Below are positions 31,801 to 41,484 of a stretch of DNA of 64,000 nucleotides, piece by piece; position 1 is the stretch's first letter, and every line of letters starts with the position of its first letter. Origin of the DNA: Agrostemma githago (Eukaryota > Streptophyta > Magnoliopsida > Caryophyllales > Caryophyllaceae); assembly GCA_958450325.1 (NCBI GenBank), contig OY288247.1:12824429-12888428 (forward strand). Direction: 5' to 3'. The notes beneath the pieces are model-generated. The model did not search any database, was not told where the DNA came from, and saw only the letters and a program-made list of their open reading frames with translations. The position numbers were made by a program, and so were the translations under genes.

Positions 31801-34450
31801 AATTATACCACATCGAAAAATTATAATGAGGTGATAAAATTCTATATCATAAATGATTCATTTTAAAAAAAATGCTAAGAGTATAAATATAGATTCGTGA
31901 TAAAAAATGCTTTCATTAGAGTATAAATTTCATATCATTTGTTTCACATTATGTGATAAATTTATAACACACAACAGTTTTAAAATTATCCCACATCGAT
32001 AAATTACAATATGATAATGAAATTCTATATTATAAATAAAGAGTAATAATTCGTTCTTCGATATCTACCAAAAGTCTTTTGAATCTCAAAAAGAATTTCT
32101 AAGACTATAAACTTAAGTAATTATCATACATCGAGATGATGAAATTTTATATTATAAATAAAAGTTATCATTCGTTTTAAATATCGACCAAGAAAAACTT
32201 TTAAATTATCCACATCGAAAAATTATGATGGGTGATGGAATTCTATATTATAAATATGAGTAATCATTCGGTTTTAAATATCTACTAAAAAACTTTTGAT
32301 ATATAAGACTGCAAATTTAAAATCATCCCATATTTACAAAATTATAGTGAGTTGATGAAATTCTATATTATCAATAAGACGATGAAATTTTATTATATAA
32401 ATAAAAGTAGTCATTTCTCCAAATTATGATGAGGTGATTAAATTTTATATTATAAATAAGATTAATCATTCGTCCTAAAAAAAAGTTCTTAACGAGGTGA
32501 TAGAATTCTATGTAATCTTTCGTTCTTAGATATTACCCAACCATCTTTTGAGACAAAAAAAAAGTTTTAGGAGTAAGACTATATAGTTAAAGTATAATTA
32601 TCTCGCATCGAAAAATGAAGATGGATTGATGGAATTCTATATATTATAAATAAGTGTAATCATTTGTCTATAAATAAAAGTTCTTAATTAGACTATATCT
32701 AAACTTAAATAAATTTAAGTAAAATTATCCCACATCGAAAAATTATAATAAGGTGAATTTTTATTATTATATAAATAAGAGTGATCATTAATCCAAAATA
32801 TATAATAAGATAATCCATATGTTTATACTAAAAGTGGAATATTTTAAATAAGTTGATGAATTCTATATTATAAATAAGACAAATCATTCGTTCTTAAATA
32901 TCAATAAAAAAGCATTTAAGTCTCTTATTAAGACTACAAAGTTAAATAAAAATAATCTCACATAAGGTGATGAAATTTTATAGTATAAATACGACTAATC
33001 ATTCGTTCTTAAATATCAATAAAAAATTTCTATGTCTTAATCTCTTAATAAGATTACAAACTTAATTAAAATAATCTCACATCGAAAAATTATAATAAGG
33101 TGAAACTTAAGTAAAACTATCCCACATCCGAAAAATTATAAAGTTTTATCAAATAAAAATCTTTTGAATCTTAAAAAGATTCTTTAGACTATACACAAAA
33201 GACTAATTATAATTTTTTCCTTAGGCATCAACCAACTTAAGTAATTCTCCCACATTGAAAAATAATGACGAGGTTATGAATTTCTACTAAATAAGAGTAA
33301 TCATTGTTTTTAAATATCAACCAATAATATTTTGAGTTTAGAAAAATCTTAATAAGACTACAAAATTAAAATTATCCCACATTGAAACAATTAAAATAAG
33401 GTACGGTGATGATTCTATATTATAAATAAGACTACAAATTTTACTTAAATTATCCCACATCGATAAATTATAATATGGTTATGGTTCTATATTATAAATA
33501 AGACTAATTATTTGTTCATATCAATCAAAATCTTTTGAGTCTTCAAAAAACTCTTAAGACCATAATAAGGCGATGAAATTCTATGGTGATGAAATTTTAT
33601 ATTATAAACAAGACTAATTATTCATTCTTAGATGTCAATAAAAAAACTTTTAGTCTGAAAAAAAGCTATTAATAAAACTACAAATAAAGTTAAATTAAAA
33701 TTATCACATATCGAAAAATTATAATGAGGTGATATAATTCTACGTAATCTTTCGTTCTTAGATACTCCGTATTAACCAACAATCTTTTGAACTTAAAAAA
33801 ATGTATAATTAAAGTATATAGTTAATGTATAATTATCCCGCATCGAAATTACGATGATGTGATGAAATTCTATGTATTATAAATAAGAGTAATCATGCAT
33901 CCGTCTATAAATAAAAGTTCTTAATTAGACTATATTATCTAAACTTAATTAAAATTATCTCATATCGAAAAACTATAATAAAAGATGATCAAATTCGATT
34001 ATATAAATAAAGAGTAGTCGTCTATCATCTAACATAGATATAAAAATAAACCCTTTTAAGTCTTCAAAACAGCTCTTAAAATTATAAACTTAATAAAGTA
34101 ATTAAATTATACCACATCAAAAAAGTATGATGAGGTGATGAAATTCTATATCATAAGTGATTAATCTTATGGTTTTAAATATCAAGCAACAAATTTAAGG
34201 ACCAGAAACCTAAAATTATCCCACATCGAAAATTAAAATAAGGTGATGATTCTATATTATAAATAAGAGTAATCGTGCGTTTTTCTGGGTCTTTAAAGCA
34301 TATCTTAAAACTATAAACCTTGAGTAATCCTATATCGAAAAATTATGATGAGGCGATAGAATCTTATATTATCAATCAAAAAAATTATTCGCACGTATTT
34401 TTTTGAGTTTTAGAATAAGCTCTTAAGACTATAAACTTAGTTGAAATTAA
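28860..34450 (+). repeat. Degenerate tandem array of USE-TATA units
   Basis: Roughly 40 diverged units, mostly 100-140 bp. Typical order: AATTATCCCACATCGA, AAATTATRATGAGGTGATGA, TTCTATATTATAAATAAGA, GTAATCATTCGTTCTTA, then AGTCTTAA...TTAAGACT (a potential hairpin) and ACAAACTTAAGTAAAA. The first block contains RTCCCACATCG, the plant snRNA upstream element. TATAAATA starts 43 bp after the start of that element in one class (29079/29122, 30509/30552, 30828/30871, 31449/31492, 31988/32031, 32727/32770, and the variant 29982/30025) and 47 bp in a second class (30431/30478, 30750/30797, 31371/31418, 33374/33421). No protein frame. A 2,914-bp higher-order duplication links about 28979-29280 with 31893-32150. 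What the array is remains unknown. Confidence 0.85.
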
Positions 34451-34595
34451 GTTTATAAACTTAGTGGAAATTAAGTTTGATTACTAATATCATGCAATCA
34501 TCTTATTTATTATAATGACATAGATTGATCAAATTTCTTATTTAACGAATATACATCATCAATGTAATTAAGTCAACTAACCCGAAGCCAACTAA

Positions 34596-34623
34596 CCCGT
34601 GCAACGCACGGGCTTTAATCAAG
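34596..34623 (+). other. Helitron-like 3' end
   Basis: CCCGTGC-AAC-GCACGGG hairpin (34596-34612), then CTTTAATCAAG and T. Hairpin, 11-nt spacing and following T fit a Helitron 3' terminus, but the last four bases are CAAG instead of CTRR, so it is decayed. The matching TC start was not found; the element could include the USE-TATA array. Confidence 0.55.
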
Positions 34624-35151
34624 TACTCATAATTCTTGACAATTTCGAAAGCTTGTTGCTATCATCAAAATGTGTTGATTTTGGAAATTCATTTATTGAG
34701 TGGGCCGGCTGGGCTGAAACGGGCACTGCCTGCTGGCCTATCAGAAAATTACTTGTCATTTGTTTAGTAAGTGCCTATAATATTAGGGTAACTTTAAATA
34801 TAATTCATAGGGTTGTATTTAAACTATTAAAAATAAAACATTCTAAAATTGGAATAAATTTAGAACTAAAAGAAAATAAATTGCACAAATATTGATATAA
34901 TTAATATATGTATTAAAAATTTATTTTCCATTTTAATGTCTTACATATAACCCAAATGTTTGTATTTATCATTTTCCATGATATTATTATTATACTCAAA
35001 TCATCTACCATGTTCACAAACAACTCCTTGCATTATTCAATAAAGTATTGCGGACCCGAGTGAGTGACAAGTGCATATTCATAACTTTATATCAATTATT
35101 ATTTCCTCAAATCTAAAACTTTATTTAATGGGATAGAAGAAATATATTGTA
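34624..35151. other. AT-rich intergenic stretch, nothing identified
   Basis: No frame with a recognisable domain. The 98-codon frame over 34599-34895 spans the Helitron end and unrelated sequence. Confidence 0.5.
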
Positions 35152-35355
35152 CTCCCTCCGAGTTCTTATTATTATCTCACTTTCTTTTTTGGACTGAGTT
35201 TGATATTTTTGTCTCACTTTCCTTTTTCGGTCATCAATGGTTCACAATTACTCTCTCATTTATCTTTCTTTCTCCTTTTTGAGCCACTCATTTTCTCTTT
35301 CTTATTTTCCACCCCAAAAGTTTTTGGGACAATAATAGTAGGAACTCGGAGGGAA
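35152..35355. mobile_element. Stowaway MITE
   Basis: Ends CTCCCTCCGAGTTCTTATTA and inverted TTCCCTCCGAGTTCCTACTA, flanked by TA (35150-35151, 35356-35357). It is closely related to the MITE at 7524-7799 (same ends and the TTTTGGACTGAGTTT block). Confidence 0.85.
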
Positions 35356-36090
35356 TAATTATTATAATAAAAAATATAATTCGCATGAATACATTTATAC
35401 TTTTAAAATAGTGATATACCGAGTATGTAACAATTTATTAATTTTTCGGGGGAATTTCACATACTAAGTGGTTATTCTTACGGATAAAATTAACGGATCC
35501 GAAAACTCTTTTGTGACACCTATAATGTAAACTATTAAATTTAATGAATTGACGGCTTAATAAGTTTATGGGCTGTATTTATTCGTATTGCAAAAAAAAT
35601 TCCAATCATTCCAATATATGAATATAAGATGACGACAAAAATATTATTATTTTTTTCTCTAGAGAAATCCCAAAGAAAAGATGTGCTTCTTATCCAATGA
35701 GAGTGTGTATTTATTCTAATGGTATGAGGTGTCCATGCATGATTTTTATGTACGCAACGTCTTTCACGCTACTTCCATATGTTGCATTCGCATATATGAA
35801 AAACAGATGGTATCCATAATTGACGAGTTATTATGATGAGTCAAATATTATTTATTTAATTAGATAATAAAAAAAAATTTGTTTCTAAGGAATATGATCA
35901 TTTCTATCTTTTCAATTAAAATGAACTAATATCTAACCCGTTATATATTATGGTTGATATTTTTGTCACAACAATAATCTGTGTATGAAAAATGGACGTC
36001 TCCTTATCTTAAGTTACTCCTAAATAAAAAGGTGTTTAACGATGAATTCATGACTCAAACTCTTAAAGGATGCAGCTTTGCCTGAAGTAA

Positions 36091-36402
36091 GGGGGTGTTT
36101 GGTTGGGGGGTTTTGCAATGGATTGTGATGGAATCATCTATCCTAGTGTTTGGTTGATGACTTTTGGATTGTAATTTGAAACCTAAGGGGTTCTAACTCC
36201 CCTCCAACCCCTTGGAATCCCAATCCTAAGCTTCTACCCATGATTCCAATTCCAACGCCTCTCATCTATCATGAAACATATTTTACAATTCATTCCAGCA
36301 TCAAACCAAACAAGTATTAATAAGTTTTGGGTTCTAACTCTATACCTCCTTGGTTTTACAATCCATTCCAATCCGTTCCTATTGTTTGAACCAAACGACC
36401 CC
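36091..36402. mobile_element. Tourist-like (PIF/Harbinger) MITE
   Basis: Ends GGGGGTGTTTGGTT and inverted GGGGTCGTTTGGTT, flanked by TAA on both sides (36088-36090, 36403-36405), the Harbinger target duplication. 312 bp, no coding frame. Confidence 0.8.
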
Positions 36403-36405
36403 TAA

Positions 36406-36910
36406 ATGTATTTCGATACTCGATGGGCATGGGCTTCCCCATGTAACAATGGAATAGGTCCGTTATTGAGATCATGTATAATAGAGAGGAGACTTTCATT
36501 CTCTTATTTCTTCAATCTCCCTATATTTTCTTGACACCTCATATTCTCTTCCCTCTACTACATTTTTCACTATCTACATCTTCTTCCTCTTTTTTCTACT
36601 ACATTTTCCACTATTTACATATCTTCCTCTTTTCTTTTTCAATTTTTCTCCCATAATAGGGAGGATCCTCTTACATTACAAAATGAAAGAAAAAAAAAAT
36701 ATTAATAAGTGGGCATAAGTGCCAAGAATAGTTTCCCTCTAAAATTAAAGGAATAACTCATGTTTCTCTTACTAACACAATGAACAACCTACAATAGAGA
36801 GGACTTTCTCTTAGAGGAGAAAGAGTGTTAAGAGGAGAGTACATCCTCTTTATTGTACATGCTCTGATGAAGTTTTGATTTTGCAAGAAAAACAAATAAA
36901 TACTCGTAGC
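36406..36910. other. Intergenic stretch with pyrimidine-rich tract
   Basis: A CT-rich run covers 36490-36650; its 60-codon Phe/Ser/Leu frame is compositional. AATAGAGAGGA occurs near 36480 and 36793 and may mark eroded MITE ends. No gene. Confidence 0.5.
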
Positions 36911-36924
36911 TAGGGATGGCAACG

Positions 36925-37055
36925 AACCGGATCCGGACCGGATCAGCATGGATCCAGATCCAGATCCGCATCTCCATCAGCGGATCCGGATCCGATCTGG
37001 ATCCGACGGATCCCAAAATTGCAGATCCAGATCCAGATCCATCGGATCCAATATT
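36925..37055. repeat. hAT subterminal GGATCC-rich cluster
   Basis: Over ten GGATCC or AGATCC cores in about 130 bp, in both orientations (the core is palindromic). Position just inside the terminus suggests transposase-binding sites. Confidence 0.65.
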
Positions 37056-37639
37056 TGACTTAATTAAAATTTTGTATTCTTCAAGTTTTTAGATTAACGA
37101 GTATATTGACAATTTTAGATTTTGATAATCTTAAAAATAAGATTATACACCGTATGAAAAGATTCATAATCAAAGTTCTAAACCAAAGAAAAAAGTCTTA
37201 GAAATAACAAAAAAAAATACAAATCAAAGAACATAGTTTACGAATTACAAATCAAGTTACATAGTTTACGAATTACAAAATAAAACGCTAATTTAGAAGT
37301 CGACACTAGAAACTTCTTGAGTTCTTTCTTCCATGTCTTAATAAGAAATAGCATCAATATCCTAATGTCAAAGAACACATAGCATGTTAATATATGAAAA
37401 CAAATATCACTAACAATAAAAGAGGCTAACTAACAAACGCAATCAATAAAAACTCACCATGTCAATTGCATCAATATCTTCACCTTCACTATCCGAATCC
37501 TCATTTATAGTAGAACATGTACTTGTGTCTTCTAGATTATCTTCAAAACAAATATACATACATAGCATTATGTATCAAAGAAGATATTGCATATAAAATA
37601 ATGTAAGAAGTTTAATACGGAGTAATAAACATTACCTTG

Positions 37640-38430
37640 AATATCCTCAACCTTCCAATTTTGCAAGCACATTAAGGCTTCTATGGTGTTAACATGAAGC
37701 TTTGAGCGATGAGAACTAATTACCCTTCCTCCCCATGCTAAAGACACTTTTGGAAGCCACGCTAGAATTTGGAATAGCAAGAATATCCTTGGCAATTTTT
37801 CTTAGTGTAGGATATTTATGATCCATTTTCCACCAACTAAGAATGTCAAAGTTGACATTTTTGGGTTGTGTTTCATCCTCCAAATAATGATCCACCTCAC
37901 CAATTACATTCACCTTTCTCTTCTTTGTCTTCTTTTCTCTAGCAAAACCATCTTCTTCACCTTCCACACTAGAATTATCAAGACCTCTTTTCCCATTTCC
38001 TTTAGACAAGTCTTGTGTCACATTCCCTTCATTTCTATGTTGATACTCAATAACAAGATCATCCAAAGATTTTCTCACCATAATCACTTTTTCTTCACTA
38101 CTTTCACCGTATAATTTCTTAAAATAAAACTCGACACAATCCATCTTACTCCTAGGATCCAAAATGGCGGCAATAGCTAAAAGAATGTTTATGTGATCCC
38201 AATACTTATCAAATTTCACAACCATATTTGTAGCCATGGTTCTAACAACAAGAGCATCATCAACTAACCAAGATCTCAAAGAAAGCTATATCTCACAAGC
38301 CTTTCGAAAAAATAAGTTAGAAGTAGGATAATGCCTCCCCGAAAACACTTTAGTAGCATTACTAAATATCTCCAACTTTTTACAAATAAGACTAGCCAAG
38401 TTCCAATCTTCATTTGAAGGAATATCTACG
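37640..38430 (-). pseudogene. hAT transposase C-terminal half, broken
   Basis: Minus strand. From the right edge: EDWNLASLICKKLEIFSNAT and KVFSGRHYPTSNLFFRK, then an in-frame TAG at 38286-38288, then SWLVDDALVVRTMATNMV, MVVKFDKYWDHINILLAIAA, ILDPRSKMDCVEFYF (RNase H-like region, DUF4413 type), a charged KKTKKRK stretch, and the dimerisation domain (NFDILSWWKMDHKYPTLRKI, DILAIPNSSVASKSVFSM). A frameshift near 37780 moves the rest (GGRVISSHRSKLHVNTIEAL, MCLQNWKVED) to another frame. BED zinc finger and the first catalytic residues are lost beyond the Tat-A junction. Introns may interrupt the 3' part. Confidence 0.85.
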
Positions 38431-39340
38431 GACATGACATAGGTCCATCCCGACGCGGCCACGCGCGGGTTTGGGGAGGCGAATGAATCTCCATATGAGA
38501 TGGTCAAATTGAAATTTAAATCGAAGTTGGAGTCGCCACTGAATTTTATGGTTATTCGGAACCGTTCGAGCCCACTCTATGTCGTAGTGGGCCGTATACA
38601 AAATAAGGCCCATTTCCGATGTCAGAGTTTATTAGGCTCGTCCCTTTGCAGTTCGATACCGATGCCGACTTGATCGGTTTATCGTATATTGAATGACTCT
38701 CGTTGCCAATGGTTTCGGACATCCGGAAACCACGGTTCTGAGTAAGGGGTGAGGGTACGTGTTGGGAAGTTCACTAAGAACACCCAACCCGCCCGCACAT
38801 TAGCGGCCTCTACTAGGATATCGAATGATTTTTTTAATACGCGCGTTAGTAATACGATGAATGATATGCAAACATTGTCTTCCTAAGCATGTGAGGAATT
38901 GAATGGGTTGCTAAGTCGGTTTAATGCATGAAAAATTAACGTCGAAGTTGAATTTAGCATGTGAGATTCGTTTTAGTATAATAAAACAAACGATGAAAAA
39001 GAGTGAATTTGCTACAAGATGAACAAACGAGTTAGTATCGACTTGTGAAGAAATAATGTAGCAAATATGATGAATATGCAAGACCGAGAAAATATTAATC
39101 AAAATCTGAAAAATATTTATTAAAAGACGCTGTTTTGTATAAAAAACGAAGTTCGAAGAAATAATAAAAAAGAAGAAAACGGGTCGCGTTTCCAGCGTTG
39201 CCCGCGACTCGCCCGGGGTGCGCGCGACTCGCGCCCTGGCCTGTTTCGAGGTCGGTTTTTGAAAGTTCGATGTTTTTTATTAAACCGCGTACGAATATTG
39301 CATAATTCGTACTCGACTTAATATTTTTGATATTCGTTAT

Positions 39341-40024
39341 TGTTCCGGTTATTGGAATCAATTAACCCGACGTGGAATTCGGGTTTGAATCGTTCGGTGT
39401 TACTTCTGAATGTTCGCTGATTAATTTCGATACTCTCCTTCCTCCTACTCTTCCAGTCGGACCTTCCCAGCGGGTTGGGCAGGCTCCCTGCACAGAGAAC
39501 GCACAGGGCCTCGGAGGTTGTCCGAGGAAACCCTCTCCGATGCCTAAGTTAGTCCGTGAAAGCCTTAAGAAACCCAGCTCGTGAGGAACTGGGCGGCAAT
39601 TTTAGAGTAAGAGTTCTTGAGAGGGAAAATCAAACCCCTCTCTTGTGGGAAATGGAAGAGTATTTATACCTTCCCACAAGAGAGGGAAGTAGAGGGAGAA
39701 TGAGTGGATAAGGAGGTGACAAGTGGCATCCTCTCATCCACCCATTCCCAATTACCTTAGGCAAAATGACGAGAGGGCCCCTGGGGATCCCTGCTCTGCC
39801 TGCGGAGATGTCCCCAGGGGTAGGCGGGTTTTGAGCGGCTGGAGCTAAGCTCTAGCAGGCCGCGTCACCCTGCTGGCCCGACGGTCGGCTGTTCTGCTTG
39901 GTAGTTTTTCCCGCTTCTATGTTCTTTACTTTGACTGTTTGTCGGGTCGGTTTCTGGGCTTAGTTGGCAATCCCCTGGGAGCCTGCCTAGCAGGCTGTTG
40001 GTGTCAGGCTGCCGACCCCAATCA
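39341..40024 (-). repeat. Tat-B 3' LTR (left)
   Basis: 684 bp. Contains a 16-bp perfect inverted repeat around the TATA box and a second imperfect one (GAGTGGAT and ATCCACCC, near 39698-39747). Confidence 0.95.
39636..39686. promoter_or_regulatory. Inverted repeat enclosing the LTR TATA box
   Basis: CCCTCTCTTGTGGGAA (39636-39651) and its perfect reverse complement TTCCCACAAGAGAGGG (39671-39686) enclose a 19-nt loop holding TATAAATA on the minus strand (39661-39668). The right LTR has the same arrangement. Confidence 0.9.
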
Positions 40025-40306
40025 ATTGGCCCTCGCAAGCTGGGGGGGAAGCAAGGCTTCCCTCCGGCTGACGACTTTTGCTCGGAGGGAGGTTGACTCA
40101 TTTTCACTTTTGCTGCAGTATTTAATGCTTTGTACTTTCCCGAGGAACAAAGCACAGTTTGTGTCAGACATGCAAAGAGTTGAGGGGTTTCTTGCAATGA
40201 TTATACTTCTTTGCTTGATGGATATTTGGGAACCGTGAAGAGTTTGCGATTGGTGGCTTTCCCTTCCAGGGTGGTTGGAATGCCATTAATGTTTCATTTT
40301 TACTTG

Positions 40307-40313
40307 TATAAAT
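40307..40313 (+). promoter_or_regulatory. TATA box of the short antisense gene
   Basis: TATAAAT, 64 bp before the ATG at 40377. The leader between is pyrimidine-rich (CTCATCCTCAATTTCTCCAC), as in plant mRNA leaders. Confidence 0.65.
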
Positions 40314-40376
40314 CCCGGCTTTCCTCGTCATTTTTGCTTAACTCATCCTCAATTTCTCCACTTTCTTCGTTGAATC

Positions 40377-40962
40377 ATGGTTTGGATCAAAAAATTCGTG
40401 ACTCGCCATGGAGTTCGCGCTGTCCTTTTTCTTTTCAAGGGGTTTTGGAGACTCCGGTACGCTCGAGCTGCTTACCGGGCCATTCGCCGCTGCCGCCGTT
40501 CACGGTCTTACTCCCATCGGAGTGGTAGGAAAGCTTCCATTAGGGCGAGCAAGCGTTTGAAGAGATCTTCGCCCCCTACTGCCTCCAGATTTAGGCGCTG
40601 TCCTCAGGGAGGGGGGGTGCTTTGATCGGGGGTGCCACGAATGTTTCCCGTGGTTGCACCCTGAGCAATTTAACCCTGACTGCTCTGACGCAGATTCCTC
40701 CCTGGGGTCAGGCCCCTCTTCTCCTGTGAAGAGAACAGGTTGTCGTACCTGTGATGAGTCCCAGGCTATTCCCTTTGGCAGGGATTGGGACGACAGTAGC
40801 CGAGACTCCGTTGACAGCGAGGGTCTTGGCTGTTTGAGCGACAGGGATGAGGATGGACTCCCTGATGACCCTTTCAAGGACTCTCCAGACTGGGATTGGG
40901 GGTCGGACTTCGGGGGTCAAAGCAGCCCTGGAGGCCATTCTCCAGATTTAGATGATGATTAG
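40377..40962 (+). pseudogene. Short antisense gene of Tat-B, unrecognised, one frameshift
   Basis: From ATG 40377 the first frame (82 codons) is very basic (VWIKKFVTRHGVRAVLFLFK, RYARAAYRAIRRCRRSRSYS). It ends at 40625 just after a run of seven G. The frame that carries on reads CFDRGCHECFPWLHPEQFN, then an acidic Ser/Asp-rich part (SSPVKRTGCRTCDESQ, DSEGLGCLSDRDEDGLPDDP) and ends PDLDDD at 40962. One G more or less in the run near 40612-40618 would make one protein of about 195 residues with a basic N-terminus, a Cys-rich centre and an acidic C-terminus. I know no family that matches. It is convergent with pol and has its own TATA box. Confidence 0.6.
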
Positions 40963-41268
40963 GCCTGCTTAGCCGGGCATAGGTGCGTCGAGCCGGAATT
41001 TTTAGGCTCTTATGTATGTTTTTTTTTATCTGCCTGGCGTGATATGTAACCTGCCCTTTTTCCATTTAAGGCTAATGAAAAGATCCGAGCAACTTGATCA
41101 CTTTTTTTTTTTTGCGTGGATGACGTTGCCAGTCGACTATTCCTCTGACATTTTTCGTTTTTCGAGGCCTTTCTTGGGAAGGAGCGAACAATTTGTGTTC
41201 AGCGCTCGACACATGGGAGGTTGTTGGGGGCGTCTTGTCAGAGAGGTAGCCTTTTAGGCTTCCTGGGC

Positions 41269-41277
41269 TTTATATAT
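41269..41277 (+). promoter_or_regulatory. TATA box of the long antisense gene
   Basis: CTTTATATATGCCC, about 210 bp before ATG 41485, followed by a pyrimidine-rich leader from 41281. Best candidate promoter for the 41485-43829 gene. Confidence 0.6.
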
Positions 41278-41484
41278 GCCCTTCTCTCCCTCCATTCTTT
41301 CTTTTTACTCCTTTTGAAATTCATAACTCCCCTCATACTCCCAAACCGCCTTCGTTGCTGAAAATTTCGTGAGGAACAAGAAGTATCTTCTGTCACTTTT
41401 TCCGGCGACTATCGGCGTTCTAGGTTAGAAGCTCTTCTTTAAATCTTTCCCCTTCTTTCATTGGTATTTCCCTTCATAGTCAGT

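Larger units (their letters stand above)
36911..38434 (-). mobile_element. hAT element, 3' part, truncated by Tat-A
   Basis: The outer end at 36911 reads TAGGGATGGCAACGAACC, like the terminus of Ac-type hAT elements, and the next 140 bp are packed with GGATCC/ATCCAGATCC motifs, as subterminal transposase-binding repeats would be. The minus-strand transposase gene follows. Its 5' part, the other terminus and the 8-bp duplication are not visible because Tat-A begins at about 38435 and runs off the window. Confidence 0.75.

Noticed and set aside
28860..34450. CRISPR-like array
   Set aside because: Repeats are long, diverged and AT-rich without regular unique spacers, and the DNA is clearly plant nuclear.
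36474..36656. 60-codon Phe/Ser-rich gene
   Set aside because: Compositional frame in a CT-rich tract.
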